A stretch of DNA of 64,000 nucleotides from Pandoraea pulmonicola (GCF_000815105.2 NZ_CP010310.2:1054001-1118000); one strand, 5' to 3'. Positions 25,094 to 34,699 are shown, numbered from the stretch's first letter. Translations and numbers: made by a program. Notes: generated by a model from the letters alone, not told the origin.

Positions 25094-25848
25094 CAAAAGG
25101 CCCGGATACTGGTGGCAAGGGTGTTCACGGTGAGTGTCCACCCGTCGATCATCACGAAGAGCAGCAGCTTGAGCGGCAGCGAGATGACCAGCGGCGAGAG
25201 CATCATCATGCCCATCGCCATCAACACCGAGGCGACGACAAGGTCGATGACGAGAAACGGTACGAACAGCATCGCACCGACCTGAAACGCGGTCTTGAGC
25301 TCGCTGAGACTGAACGCCGCGGCCTTGACGATGAAGCTGTGGTCCTCGGGTTTTGCGACGTCGGTCTCGTTCGACAGCCGCGAGACCTGCGAAAGACTGG
25401 CCTTGCTCGTCTGGGCGAGCATGAAGCGCGATAGCGGTTTCTCGCCTTGCGCCATGGCTTCCCTGAACGTGATCTTGTCCTGGTCGAACGGCTCGATGGC
25501 GTTATTCCATATCTCGACGCCAACGGGGCGCATCACCAGCAGTGTGAGAAGCAGCGCTACTCCTGTGATGACGCGGCTCGGCAGCCCTTGCTGGAGCCCG
25601 AGCGCCTGGCGCAGCAGGGCCAGAACGATGACGAAGCGCACGAAGCTCGTCATTACCATGACCAGCGCGGGGAGCAAGCCCAGCAGCGTCATGAAGAGCA
25701 GGATCTGCGTCTTCGGGCTGAAGTCGCGCGGCATGCCGAGGGCTTCGGCCGGCAGGGTTAGCGGCTCCGCGGTCGCGGGCATGGACAGCAGGGCAGCCAC
25801 TACGAGAGCCGCGGCGCCGAGCGTACGCCGCGATGTCCACAACTTCAT
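25093..25848 (-). CDS. fliP: Flagellar export protein FliP
   Basis: This 251-residue protein is read from ATG 25848, which overlaps the fliN stop by ATGA. It has a cleavable signal peptide (MKLWTSRRTLGAAALVVAALLSMPATA), as flagellar FliP proteins do. The core PKTQILLFMTLLGLLPALVMVMTSF, the IVLALLRQALG helix and the C-terminal MGMMMLSPLVISLPLKLLLFVMIDGW are the family signature. Five copies form the export channel. There is no fliO gene between fliN and fliP, as in Flag-2 loci. Confidence 0.95.
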   Translation of the reverse strand: MKLWTSRRTLGAAALVVAALLSMPATAEPLTLPAEALGMPRDFSPKTQILLFMTLLGLLPALVMVMTSFVRFVIVLALLRQALGLQQGLPSRVITGVALLLTLLVMRPVGVEIWNNAIEPFDQDKITFREAMAQGEKPLSRFMLAQTSKASLSQVSRLSNETDVAKPEDHSFIVKAAAFSLSELKTAFQVGAMLFVPFLVIDLVVASVLMAMGMMMLSPLVISLPLKLLLFVMIDGWTLTVNTLATSIRAF

Positions 25849-26195
25849 GGCATGAAACGCCCGAGGTCTTCCAGATGGAGCACCTTCAAGCCGTAGTTTT
25901 CGCCGCATACCACCACCTCGGCCTGGCCGACCGCGGTGCCGTTGACCTTGACCTCCAGCGGCTCGCCCGCAAGACGGTCGAGTTCGAGCACCGAACCCTG
26001 CTCGATTGCCATCAGCTCGGCGAGCGACACGATGGTGTTGCCGACTTCGAGCGTCAGTCGCACGGGAATGCGCGCGAGCAGGTTCATGGGGTCACGACGC
26101 GGTGCGGCGGGAGACGGGGGAGCCGGCGTCTCCTCCGTGTCGCCGGGAAGGTCTTCGAGCAGTGCGTCGAGATCGGAGTTGTCGTGCTGGTCCAT
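25845..26195 (-). CDS. fliN: Flagellar switch protein FliN
   Basis: This 116-residue C-ring protein has the SpoA (surface presentation of antigens) domain: IPVRLTLEVGNTIVSLAELMAIEQGSVLELDRLAGEPLEVKVNG followed by GEAEVV-like strands and YGLKVLHLEDLG. It forms the base of the rotor and docks the export ATPase complex through FliH. It lies four bases after fliM and overlaps fliP. Confidence 0.93.
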   Translation of the reverse strand: MDQHDNSDLDALLEDLPGDTEETPAPPSPAAPRRDPMNLLARIPVRLTLEVGNTIVSLAELMAIEQGSVLELDRLAGEPLEVKVNGTAVGQAEVVVCGENYGLKVLHLEDLGRFMP

Positions 26196-26198
26196 CGG

Positions 26199-27170
26199 TT
26201 AGTCCAGAAAATTGAATGAGGTCAGGCAAAGCTTGCCGTTGTGTTCCGCGACGATCGCGGTGAAGACGTCGGAATCTCCGGCGAACACGCGCGCGGCGGC
26301 GGGCATGCGCACCGGCAGGATGTCCCCCTTGCGCAGGCGCAGCAGCTCGCCGAAAGGGACTTCCATCTCCAGCAGACGGGCAGTCAGCGTCACGCGCAAC
26401 TCGTGGGAAAGCACTGCGCCGCCTCTCGCCGTGCGGGGCGGGCGCTGGAGGGTGCCGGAGAGCTTCTCGAACAGCCGGTCCTGCCAGACACCGTCGAGGG
26501 AGACGCCCAAGTCCCCCAAATGCTCACCCGCCGCGCTGCAAATCCGGCAGACCGCGAACAGATCCGGGTGGTGTGCGACCGGCGCCACGTCGTCGGGCGG
26601 CGTCTGTCCATGCTCCGGGGCGATGCACCGGGCGACAGCCTGGGCAAGCTCCGCGGCGAGCGATCCGGCGAGTCGGCGCTCGGTGGCCGTCTCGGCGGCA
26701 ATGGCCGGCTGCGGTTCGGCGGTGGGAAGGGGAAGGGGAAGTGGCATGGCGTCGGTCGACTCGGAGGCACCGTTCGCGTCGATCGGGCCGACATTGCCGT
26801 CCGTTCCCCCCTCGTTGTCCGAACTTCGCGCGCGCTTGCCAGGCATGCCGTGTGGCGTGCCATAGCGCACCTCGAGGAGCTTGAGCAACAGGGCGCGCTC
26901 CATATGGACGCCGATGCGGCCAGCCCCCAAGGACTGATGGCGCCATGGCCATGCGCGCATCTGCGGCGAATGGGTCGAAAACGTCACGGTGGTGACGCGC
27001 AGCGAAGCGCCTGCCCGGCGGCTCAGCCGCATGATGAACTGCTGCCCCAGGTGCTGTTTGAGCGCTTCGCCAAACGTGCCAAGCAAATGGGTCGGTCGCC
27101 CGAGCATGCGCGGATCGAGCGCAGTACAGCGGGTCGCATCGGTGGATTGTCTGCCTGACCGAATTGCCAT
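26199..27170 (-). CDS. fliM: Flagellar switch protein FliM, divergent, without CheY-binding N-terminus
   Basis: This 323-residue protein has a CheC-like middle domain (LGTFGEALKQHLGQQFIMRLSRRAG, GAGRIGVHMERALLLKLLEVRYG) and a C-terminal SpoA domain (LLEMEVPFGELLRLRKGDILPVRMP). The usual N-terminal Leu-Ser-Gln-x-Glu-Ile-Asp-Ala-Leu-Leu motif, where phosphorylated CheY binds, is absent; the protein starts MAIRSGRQSTDATRC. A low-complexity insert (about 118-165) follows the middle domain. It opens the leftward operon. Rotation may be insensitive to chemotaxis signals. Confidence 0.85.
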   Translation of the reverse strand: MAIRSGRQSTDATRCTALDPRMLGRPTHLLGTFGEALKQHLGQQFIMRLSRRAGASLRVTTVTFSTHSPQMRAWPWRHQSLGAGRIGVHMERALLLKLLEVRYGTPHGMPGKRARSSDNEGGTDGNVGPIDANGASESTDAMPLPLPLPTAEPQPAIAAETATERRLAGSLAAELAQAVARCIAPEHGQTPPDDVAPVAHHPDLFAVCRICSAAGEHLGDLGVSLDGVWQDRLFEKLSGTLQRPPRTARGGAVLSHELRVTLTARLLEMEVPFGELLRLRKGDILPVRMPAAARVFAGDSDVFTAIVAEHNGKLCLTSFNFLD

Positions 27171-27664
27171 GTATTTATTTGCCTAGTTTAAGTACGGCGA
27201 CGAGTTCGTCGCTTTCATCTTGCAGGAGAACAACTCGCTGATTCTGGAGGGGGGGCGGGCAGGCGTCCACCAAAAAACCAGCAAAGAATCCGATCTTTCG
27301 TGAGTTGATCTGAATCTGTCTGAATTTCCCTGAAGGCCGCATCCCGTGGGTGTTTTCGGGTGGTTCGCCTGATGTTTTCCGTGTTCGCCGGGATGGTTGG
27401 TGTGGGGGGGTGTGGCGGTGAGGCGGTTGGCGCATCTCGGTGGTGGCGTGTCTGGGGTTTTCATGAGGTTTCAGGAGTCTTCAGGATTAATCGCTGGCAC
27501 CCGATTTCGGTGGATTGGACAATCGCCCTTCAACCGGTTTTATCCGCACCGACAGACGATTCGCTGCCACGGGTGCCGCACGAAAGCCGTGTTGAGTACA
27601 TCACCGTCCATTGCTGATCGATAGCAACGGACGGTCTGCGCAGCAACGCAAGGAAATGTGGGAA
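27171..27664. promoter_or_regulatory. Divergent regulatory region between fliM and fliE operons
   Basis: This 494-base region drives fliM leftward and fliE rightward. A good rightward sigma-70-like promoter is TTGGAC at 27515-27520, 17 bases, then TTTTAT at 27538-27543. In Flag-2 loci the sigma-54 activator gene lafK sits at this point; no such gene is present. A TGGCAC at about 27495 is not followed by a GC at the sigma-54 spacing. Confidence 0.55.
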
Positions 27665-28006
27665 ATGACGACGCAATCGATACAGCAGGTGGGGGCGCAG
27701 ATGCGCAGTGAGATGGCCAATCTGGCGCGGCAGGCGATGGCGGCGCCGGGCGACGCGATCTCGGGCAACGTCAAATCTCCCTCGGACATGAGTTTTGGCC
27801 ACGCCATGCTTTCCACCGTCGAGGGGGTGGACAACCTCCAGCATGCCGCGGAAGACAAGATGGAAGCGGTTGATAGCGGAAAAAGCGATGACCTGATTGG
27901 TGCCATGGTCGCCAGCCAGGAGGCCAGCCTGTCGTTTTCGATGCTCACGCAAGTGCGCAACAAGCTCGCGAGCGCTGTCGACGATCTGCTGAAGATGCAG
28001 ATCTGA
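27665..28006 (+). CDS. fliE: Flagellar MS-ring/rod adaptor FliE
   Basis: This 113-residue protein joins the MS-ring to the rod. The ATG at 27665 follows AAGGAA at a normal distance; the upstream frame starts at a TTG without SD. The C-terminal half SGKSDDLIGAMVASQEASLSFSMLTQVRNKLASAVDDLLKMQI is the FliE signature. It is the first gene of the long rightward operon. Confidence 0.9.
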   Translation: MTTQSIQQVGAQMRSEMANLARQAMAAPGDAISGNVKSPSDMSFGHAMLSTVEGVDNLQHAAEDKMEAVDSGKSDDLIGAMVASQEASLSFSMLTQVRNKLASAVDDLLKMQI

Positions 28007-28025
28007 TACGGGAAAAGGTCGATTC

Positions 28026-29702
28026 GTGTTTGCCAGCCTCAAGAACCTCCTGCCACTGCGGATGCCGAGCAGCTTTTCGTTGAAGATGCCGTCGCCGGCG
28101 ACGCTGTCGAAGGTCGTGCCGCTCGTGCTGTTGGCGGTCGCGCTGACGGCATTCGCGACGCTGTACATGCGCTACGACCAGTCGAGCTACAAGCCGCTGT
28201 TCGGCGCGCGCGAACAGGTGCCGCTCGACAGCATGGTGTCGGTGCTCGACGCTGACGGGATCAAATACCGCATCCACCCTGATACAGGGCAGGTGCTCGT
28301 GCCGTCGTCCGAACTCGGACGCGCGCGGCTTCTGCTCGCGGCCAAGGGCGTGACGGCCAAGTTGCCTGAAGGGCTGGAGCAGGTCGGCAGCAACGACCCG
28401 CTTGGCACCAGTCAGTTCGTGCAGGACGTGCGTTTTCGCCGGGGGCTGGAGGCGGAGCTCGTCAAGAGCATCGTGTCCATGGACCCGATCGAGTCGGCGC
28501 GCGTGCACCTTTCGATCGCGAAATCGTCTTCGTTCGTGATGATGGACGGTGAGAAGAGCTCCGCGTCGGTGGTGCTCACGCTCAAGCCGGGGCAGCGCCT
28601 GTCCAGGGAGCAGATCGCCGCGGTCATCAATCTGGTGGCCGGAAGTGTGCCCAACCTGGCCCCCGAGCGCGTGTCCGTGGTCGATCAATCCGGTGCATTC
28701 CTGTCCGCCCGCGTGGACCTGACCGATGATCCGATCGGCAGCGGCGACGCCGTGGCGCGCTACCGCGAAACCACAATGCGCAGCGTGCAGGATCTGCTCG
28801 CGCCCACGCTCGGCATGGACAACTTCCGCGTCAGCGTGACGCCGGTCGTCAACAACGATCGTGTGGAAGAGACCCGGGAGCAGTTCGGCGAGGCCCCGAA
28901 GGTGGTGAACGAGGCGATTCGCGACGAGAAGAATCGTGACCGTACGGCATTGGGGGTGCCGGGCTCGCTGAGCAACCGTCCGGTGGAGGCAACCACGGCA
29001 ACGCAGAACGCCGACGGCGGCACGATGCGCAACGCCGCTACCCGCCAGTTCGCCTACGACCGCAACGTCATGCAGATCAAGCACAGCCGTGGTCGGCTGG
29101 AGCGGCTGAGCGTCGCCGTGGTGCTCAATAACGCGGTATCGCCTACCAAGGGCCAGCCGTGGTCGGACGAGCAGCTCAAGCACATCGACACCCTTCTGCG
29201 CAATGGCCTGGGCATGGACGCTTCGCGCGGCGATCAACTTGTGGTGTCCGCGATGAATTTCCCGAGCGCGCCTCAGCCGCAACCGTGGTGGGAAGAGCGC
29301 ACCACGCTGGAACAGGGCGCGTGGTACGCCGCCTACGCCGTGATGGCGCTGCTGGGTTTTCTGCTCGTCGTCCGTCCGCTGCTGCGTATCACGCAGCAGT
29401 GGGTCGAGTATCGATATGCGCCGCGCACCCTCAAGGAGATCGAGCCGGACGTTTCCGACGCGACCGACGCTCTGGTCGTTGGACAGCAAGTCCCATTGCT
29501 CGCAAACGACGAGCAGGCACCGGATAAGAAGATTCGCGGAAGCAGCATGCTTCCGCTCATGGACGACATCGAACTTCCACCCGCCGATTCCGGTGTGGAG
29601 ATCCTGATCTCGCATCTGCAGACCCTCTGCGAGAAGGAGCCGGAGCGTGTCGCGGAAGTCGTCAAACAGTGGATTCAAAATGACGGAAACCTCAATCGCT
29701 GA
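28026..29702 (+). CDS. fliF: Flagellar MS-ring protein FliF
   Basis: This 558-residue protein starts at GTG 28026 behind AAAAGG. It has an N-terminal membrane helix (VPLVLLAVALTAFATLYM), YscJ/FliF ring-building domains (VSVLDADGIKYRIHP, DPLGTSQFVQDVRFRRGLEAEL), a long periplasmic collar, a second helix (AAYAVMALLGFLLVVRPLL) and a C-terminal FliG-binding tail (CEKEPERVAEVVKQWIQND). Its end overlaps the fliG start by 23 bases. Confidence 0.95.
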   Translation: MFASLKNLLPLRMPSSFSLKMPSPATLSKVVPLVLLAVALTAFATLYMRYDQSSYKPLFGAREQVPLDSMVSVLDADGIKYRIHPDTGQVLVPSSELGRARLLLAAKGVTAKLPEGLEQVGSNDPLGTSQFVQDVRFRRGLEAELVKSIVSMDPIESARVHLSIAKSSSFVMMDGEKSSASVVLTLKPGQRLSREQIAAVINLVAGSVPNLAPERVSVVDQSGAFLSARVDLTDDPIGSGDAVARYRETTMRSVQDLLAPTLGMDNFRVSVTPVVNNDRVEETREQFGEAPKVVNEAIRDEKNRDRTALGVPGSLSNRPVEATTATQNADGGTMRNAATRQFAYDRNVMQIKHSRGRLERLSVAVVLNNAVSPTKGQPWSDEQLKHIDTLLRNGLGMDASRGDQLVVSAMNFPSAPQPQPWWEERTTLEQGAWYAAYAVMALLGFLLVVRPLLRITQQWVEYRYAPRTLKEIEPDVSDATDALVVGQQVPLLANDEQAPDKKIRGSSMLPLMDDIELPPADSGVEILISHLQTLCEKEPERVAEVVKQWIQNDGNLNR

Positions 29703-30696
29703 ACGTCAGGCGCCGGGCTCGGTCGATCAGGCCGCCATCGTGCTGCTCAGCATGGGCGAGGCGCGTGCTGCCGACGTGCTTCGATGCCTGTCCAGGTCCG
29801 AGTTGCTCAAGGTCACGCACGCCATGTCGGACATGGGCGGAGTGAAGGTCGACGCCGTCCGGGACGCTTTGCAGAAGTTCTTCGGCCAGTACCGGGAACA
29901 AAGCGGAATTCATGGTGCGTCCCGAGTATTCCTGCAGCGTGCGCTCGATCTCGCGCTGGGACATGACATCGCCAACACGGTGCTCGACAAGATCTACGGC
30001 GATCGGATCCGCCCGAAGATGGCGCGTCTGGAATGGGTGTCTGCGCGCTGGCTCGCACAGCACATTGCCGACGAGCACGTGCGCATGCAGGCGCTTTTCC
30101 TGGCGTTCCTGCCTCCGGCGCAGGCGAGCAAGGTGGTCGAGGCATTGCCCCCGGAGATGCGCGACGTCGTATTGCTCCATGTGGCCAAACTCGACGAAGT
30201 CGATCACCTCTTGCTTCTGGAGCTCGAAGAGTTGATCGAATCGTGTCTGCGGAATCTGGATCTCCAGAGCGCCAGCGTCGAGGGCGTGCGTCAGGCCGCG
30301 GACATCATCAATCGCCTGCCGGGCGATCGCATGCAGTTGATCGAATTGTTGCGCGCGCACGACCCCGACGTGGTCTCCGAGATCGAAGTCAGCCTGTATC
30401 ACTTCGACATGCTGGCACGTCAGTCCGATGCCGTGGTGGGGCGCATCATCGATGTCGTCACGCTGGAACAATGGGCGGTTGCGCTCAAGGGCGCGGACGG
30501 TTCGGTGCTCCGCACGCTGCAGCGCGCCATGCCGCGCCGGCAGGTTCAGGCGTTCGAGGACATCATGCGTCGTACCGGACCGGTGCCGAACGCGCGGGTC
30601 GAGCAGACGCGCCGCGAGATCATGGCCCGCGTCAAGGCATTGGTCGATGCCGAAGAGATCGAACTGCTCCTGGGCGATGAGGACGAAGTCGCGTGA
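29680..30696 (+). CDS. fliG: Flagellar rotor protein FliG
   Basis: This 338-residue protein transmits stator torque. ATG 29680 gives the typical start with VDQAAIVLLSMGEARAADVLRCLS. The N-terminal domain binds FliF; the middle has the EH-PQR-like region, here EWVSARWLAQHIADEHVRMQALFLAFLPPAQASKV; and the C-terminal domain holds charged torque residues (LRTLQRAMPRRQVQAFEDIMRRTGPV). fliH follows with a four-base overlap. Confidence 0.93.
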   Translation: MTETSIAERQAPGSVDQAAIVLLSMGEARAADVLRCLSRSELLKVTHAMSDMGGVKVDAVRDALQKFFGQYREQSGIHGASRVFLQRALDLALGHDIANTVLDKIYGDRIRPKMARLEWVSARWLAQHIADEHVRMQALFLAFLPPAQASKVVEALPPEMRDVVLLHVAKLDEVDHLLLLELEELIESCLRNLDLQSASVEGVRQAADIINRLPGDRMQLIELLRAHDPDVVSEIEVSLYHFDMLARQSDAVVGRIIDVVTLEQWAVALKGADGSVLRTLQRAMPRRQVQAFEDIMRRTGPVPNARVEQTRREIMARVKALVDAEEIELLLGDEDEVA

Positions 30697-31478
30697 AAGG
30701 CTATTTCTCCTACCGCTTTCCGCCGTTGTCCGCCTGTGTTCGCAATGCCGCAACCGGGCCGTACACCGCCAGCTCCGAAAGTGGCGGCTCCCCTCTTGCC
30801 GATCAGGAGCGCGCCTTGCAGCAGGCGATTGCCGACGGTTATCAAGAGGGCATGGAGCGCGGCTATCAGGATGGGTTCGAGCGCGGCGAAGTCGACGGCC
30901 TGGCGCAGGGTTTCGAGCAGGGCGAGGCAGAGGGCGCGCATGCGGCCCTCGACAACGCGCGCCGCGCCGTGCGCGCCGAATTCGATGGGCTGGCCGACAC
31001 ACTCGGCACAGCACTTCAGGCCGTGCGGAAATTGCATGCGGATTATCAGGAGGCGCGCCGTAACGAGTTGATCGAACTCGTCGCCAAGGTCGCCAGACAG
31101 GTCGTGCGCTGCGAACTGGCGTTGCAACCCGGCCAGATGCTCGCGCTCGTCGATGAGGCGTTAGGCGCGATGCCGGCTACCGCCGAGGCGCCGGAGGTGC
31201 ATCTGAATCCCGAAGAGTGCGCGCGCCTGGTCGCTTTGCTGCCCGAACGCGCGAGCCATTGGACGCTGGTGCCCGACGCGGCACTGGCGCCGGGCGAATG
31301 CCGGGTGAAGGCAGGTGGCCATGAAGCGGACGCCGGGTGCGCGCATCGTCTGGAGGCTTGCATGGAACAGGTCGGTCGCCAACTGAACGCTGCATCCGTA
31401 GCCACGCTCGCGTTAGACGGGAGCTCGGCGCCCGACACGTTGCCGGCCGCGGAGCCCGCCATCGAGGAGGCGGAATGA
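30693..31478 (+). CDS. fliH: Export ATPase regulator FliH
   Basis: This 261-residue protein starts at a GTG overlapping fliG. It has the glycine-repeat heptad region typical of FliH (DGYQEGMERGYQDGFERGEV style, about 50-80), a helix that forms dimers, and a C-terminal domain that binds FliI (NELIELVAKVARQVVRCEL). It holds FliI near FliN. It overlaps fliI by ATGA. Confidence 0.88.
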   Translation: MKGYFSYRFPPLSACVRNAATGPYTASSESGGSPLADQERALQQAIADGYQEGMERGYQDGFERGEVDGLAQGFEQGEAEGAHAALDNARRAVRAEFDGLADTLGTALQAVRKLHADYQEARRNELIELVAKVARQVVRCELALQPGQMLALVDEALGAMPATAEAPEVHLNPEECARLVALLPERASHWTLVPDAALAPGECRVKAGGHEADAGCAHRLEACMEQVGRQLNAASVATLALDGSSAPDTLPAAEPAIEEAE

Positions 31479-32782
31479 TTGCCGGAGCGCTGCGTAATCT
31501 CGAACTCGACGACGTGCCCGTGGCGCGCCTGACGGGCCGTCTGACCGGCGTATCGGGGATGTTGCTCAAGGCAACGGGATGTCCGCTCGAGACCGGACAA
31601 CGCTGCGTGATCGAGACGGCCTCCGGCGATTGGATCGATGCGCAGGTGGTCGGCTTCGGCCGTGAGGAGTCCTACCTGATGCCGTTCAGGACTTCCATGG
31701 GCTTGCTGGCTGGCGCGAAGGTGTTGCCCGCGGGTCCGCGGGCGGCGGTGCGCATCGGCCCGCGTTGGCTCGGCCGTGTGGTCAACGGCCTCGGAGAGCC
31801 TATCGACGCGTTGGGCGAACTTGATGGCGAGCACCCGCTGATCACCCCGCCGGTCGCCGTCAACCCGTTGCAAAAGCAGCCAGTGCGAGAAGTGCTCGAT
31901 GTAGGCGTTCGCGCGATCAACGGCGTGCTGACCCTGGGGCGTGGGCAACGCGTCGGGCTGATGGCCGGCAGTGGTGTGGGCAAGAGCGTGCTGCTTGGCA
32001 TGATCACGCGCTATACCGATGCCGACGTCGTCGTGGTCGGTCTCATCGGCGAGCGGGGCCGCGAGGTTCGGGAGTTCGTGGACCACGCACTGGGCGAGCA
32101 AGGGCGCGCCAAAGCCGTGCTGATCGTCGCACCGGCGGACGAGTCTCCGCTCATGCGGTTGAAAGCGACGCAACTCTGTCACGCCATTGCCGCACATTTT
32201 CGTGATCAGGGCGGCAACGTGCTGTTGTTGGTCGACTCCCTCACGCGCTACGCCATGGCACAGCGCGAACTGGCGCTGGCGCTGGGCGAACCTCCGGCAA
32301 CGCGCGGTTATCCGCCTTCGGTTTTCGGCATGTTGCCGCAATTGGTCGAGACCGCCGGTAATGGCGAGGGCCCCGGCAGCATGAGCGCCATATACACCGT
32401 GCTTGCGGAAGGGGACGACCAGAACGATCCGGTCGTGGACACGGCGCGTGCCATTCTCGATGGGCACATCGTGCTCACGCGGGAACTGGCGGAGCGAGGC
32501 CACTATCCCGCCATCGATGTGACGCGCTCGGTAAGCCGCTGTATGACGCAGGTGGCCGACAGCGATCAGGTTCGCGCCGCGCGTCAGTTCAAGGAGCTGA
32601 TCGGGCGCTACGAACAGGTTCGCGATCTCATTGCGCTGGGCGGCTACGTAAAGGGAGCCGATCCCGCCACCGACCGTGCGGTGATATTGGCGCCGAACAT
32701 CGACGCGTATCTCCGACAGGAAACGCACGACGGCACGTCGTTTGCCGACGCGCGGGCGCAGTTGGAGGCGCTGTTGGCATGA
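31475..32782 (+). CDS. fliI: Flagellum-specific export ATPase FliI
   Basis: This 435-residue hexameric ATPase unfolds and feeds export substrates. ATG 31475 overlaps the fliH stop. The Walker A loop is at about 165-171 (GSGVGKS), a Walker B strand is VLLLVDSLTRYAMAQRE, and the family signature PPSVFGMLPQLVETAGNGEGPGS is intact. The N-terminal beta-barrel and C-terminal domain are of normal length. fliJ follows with overlap. Confidence 0.95.
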   Translation: MIAGALRNLELDDVPVARLTGRLTGVSGMLLKATGCPLETGQRCVIETASGDWIDAQVVGFGREESYLMPFRTSMGLLAGAKVLPAGPRAAVRIGPRWLGRVVNGLGEPIDALGELDGEHPLITPPVAVNPLQKQPVREVLDVGVRAINGVLTLGRGQRVGLMAGSGVGKSVLLGMITRYTDADVVVVGLIGERGREVREFVDHALGEQGRAKAVLIVAPADESPLMRLKATQLCHAIAAHFRDQGGNVLLLVDSLTRYAMAQRELALALGEPPATRGYPPSVFGMLPQLVETAGNGEGPGSMSAIYTVLAEGDDQNDPVVDTARAILDGHIVLTRELAERGHYPAIDVTRSVSRCMTQVADSDQVRAARQFKELIGRYEQVRDLIALGGYVKGADPATDRAVILAPNIDAYLRQETHDGTSFADARAQLEALLA

Positions 32783-33219
32783 GCGATCAACGCGTGGTCG
32801 GGCCGTTGGGGCGGCTGGTGGCGGTTCGTGAAGCTGGAATCGACCGGCTCAAGCGGGAATTCGGCCGCAAGGAAGCGCTGCGCGAGCGCTACCGAACCAA
32901 TCTGCGCACGATGCAGCAACTGTTCGACGAGGCGGGCAAGGGCGTCGGGACGGCATGTGCCGAGCTCTCGCTCAATCGTCTGGGCTACCGGCAAGGGTTG
33001 CTCGACATGATCGCGGCGCACCGGGAAGCCCTGCAGCTACATGAAGCGGACATGGCCGTCGACCGTCAACGCCTGCTTGACGAGTCGGTGAGATGCGAGA
33101 TATGGCGACGTGAGCTGCAAAAGCGCGAGGCGACGCTGGACTTGTCGCGTGAGCGCCGGGCACAACGGGTGCAGGACGAACTCGCCGCGCAAACCCGGTA
33201 TCGCGGCGGCAGGATGTGA
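32779..33219 (+). CDS. fliJ: Export chaperone-escort protein FliJ
   Basis: This 146-residue coiled-coil protein is expected to stack in the FliI hexamer and touch FlhA. The sequence is almost wholly helical and charged (REAGIDRLKREFGRKEALRERYRTNLRTMQQ, ELQKREATLDLSRERRAQRVQ). Identity rests on this and on position after fliI with ATGA overlap, since FliJ proteins are poorly conserved. Confidence 0.8.
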   Translation: MSDQRVVGPLGRLVAVREAGIDRLKREFGRKEALRERYRTNLRTMQQLFDEAGKGVGTACAELSLNRLGYRQGLLDMIAAHREALQLHEADMAVDRQRLLDESVRCEIWRRELQKREATLDLSRERRAQRVQDELAAQTRYRGGRM

Positions 33220-33303
33220 GGCCGACGAAGGATGACGAGTCCCGCGACGTGGGGGGCGATTGCCTGCTCGCTCCTGTTTGGAACTTTTTAAAGAGAAAGA
33301 CCT

Positions 33304-34659
33304 ATGCTCATCGTTGACGATCCAAGGAAGACCGCCAAAGCCTTTGCCGACGACTTCTTCAAACGGACCGAAAGCCAATTGCAGTCGCACAAGGAGAAGG
33401 CCAAGGCGTCGTCCAGTGCGCTGACCACGCTGAAAACTTCGCTTTCGACGTTCCGTACCGCGCTGAGTTCGATGCTCGTGGGCGGCAGCATGGCGCGCCG
33501 TGCGGTATCGCTGAGCGACGCGAAGTTTGGCTCGGCGACCCTCGGCGAGGGAGCTCGCGCGGGCTCGTACAACTTCTACGTGAAACAGGTCGCGTCGGCC
33601 AATCAAAAAGTCATCGAAACGATTCCCGCGACGAGCCCGGCGACCGGCACGATGAAGATCGATCTGGCAGACGGAACCTCGCTGGATATCGATCTCTCCA
33701 AGATAGCCACTGCTACGCCGGGCCAGGTCACGCCGACGGAGCTGGCGCGCGCTGTCAACGAGGCAGCCGGCGCGTCGGGAAAACTCAACGCGTCGGTCAT
33801 GACGATGTCGGATGGCTCGCAGAAGCTGATGCTCACTGCCGCGCAGACCGGAGAGGGAAGCCGGATCACGGTGAAATCGGCCGGGCTCCACGAAGCGCTG
33901 AAGAAGGCGCTCGACGGCATGAAGGAAACCACCGCGGCCAAAGATGCGGTGTTGCGGATCGGCGGCCAATCAGGTACCGAAATCAAGCAGGCGTCGAACA
34001 CTTTCACCGGCGTCGCGGGCCTGTCGGTAACGTTCAAGCGCGTCTCCTCGGACGCCAACGACGTGCTGACCGTCAATGTGAGCAACGACGCGAATGCGAC
34101 GGCGGACGGTGTTCAGGCGTTCGTCGATGCATACAACGCCATGCGCAAGGCGATTGGCGAACTGACCAAGCCGGGCGATGCCGCCGCGGGCGTCGCCGGC
34201 GGCGCCATGCAGGCGGATGCCGGTTTGCGCGCCTTGAGCGCTCAGCTCAGCGCCGTGCTGCGTCAGCCCGTGGACGGCATCAATCTGTACGACCTCGGCA
34301 TTGAGGTCGACAAGCACGGCAATCTGAACCTTGACCGTGCCAAGCTCGACAAGACACTGGCGAAAAATCCCGAGGCGCTCGACAAATTCGTCGGCAAATC
34401 GTCTACGGGCATGGTCGCAAAGCTGAACAAGTCATTGGACGCCTGGCTCGACAGCGCCAAGGGGCAGATCAAGGCACGTCGGGATTCCTCCGACAAGGTT
34501 CTGAAAAAACTCGACGCAAAGCACGAAGAACTTCAACGCCGCTATGACCAGATCTTCAACGGCTACGTGAAGCAGTTCACCGCGCTGCAGGTCGTCCAAA
34601 ACCAGATGCAGGACACGCTGAAGTTCCTGGAAAACATGTTCTCGCCAAAGAAAGACTAA
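33304..34659 (+). CDS. fliD: Filament cap protein FliD (LafB type)
   Basis: This 451-residue hook-associated protein caps the filament and folds new flagellin. The N-terminal domain is unusual (MLIVDDPRKTAKAFADDFFKR), but SSALTTLKTSLSTFRTALSSM and the internal YNFYVKQVASANQKV are FliD-like. The C-terminal VQAFVDAYNAMRKAIGEL and GNLNLDRAKLDKTLAKNPEALDKF segments are diagnostic. fliS and fliT homologues follow. In Flag-2 loci lafB-lafC-lafD stand in this order. Confidence 0.88.
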   Translation: MLIVDDPRKTAKAFADDFFKRTESQLQSHKEKAKASSSALTTLKTSLSTFRTALSSMLVGGSMARRAVSLSDAKFGSATLGEGARAGSYNFYVKQVASANQKVIETIPATSPATGTMKIDLADGTSLDIDLSKIATATPGQVTPTELARAVNEAAGASGKLNASVMTMSDGSQKLMLTAAQTGEGSRITVKSAGLHEALKKALDGMKETTAAKDAVLRIGGQSGTEIKQASNTFTGVAGLSVTFKRVSSDANDVLTVNVSNDANATADGVQAFVDAYNAMRKAIGELTKPGDAAAGVAGGAMQADAGLRALSAQLSAVLRQPVDGINLYDLGIEVDKHGNLNLDRAKLDKTLAKNPEALDKFVGKSSTGMVAKLNKSLDAWLDSAKGQIKARRDSSDKVLKKLDAKHEELQRRYDQIFNGYVKQFTALQVVQNQMQDTLKFLENMFSPKKD

Positions 34660-34699
34660 CTGCGGCAATGCATCGCCCGATTGAAGAAAACCACTGACT

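Noticed and set aside
27183..27464. Minus-strand frames upstream of fliM, tested as a possible lafK or fliM N-terminus
   Set aside because: No AAA+ or sigma-54 interaction motifs and no CheY-binding peptide; the region looks like promoter DNA.
27495..27511. Possible sigma-54 promoter (TGGCAC) before fliE
   Set aside because: The -12 GC is not present at the required spacing from the -24 GG.
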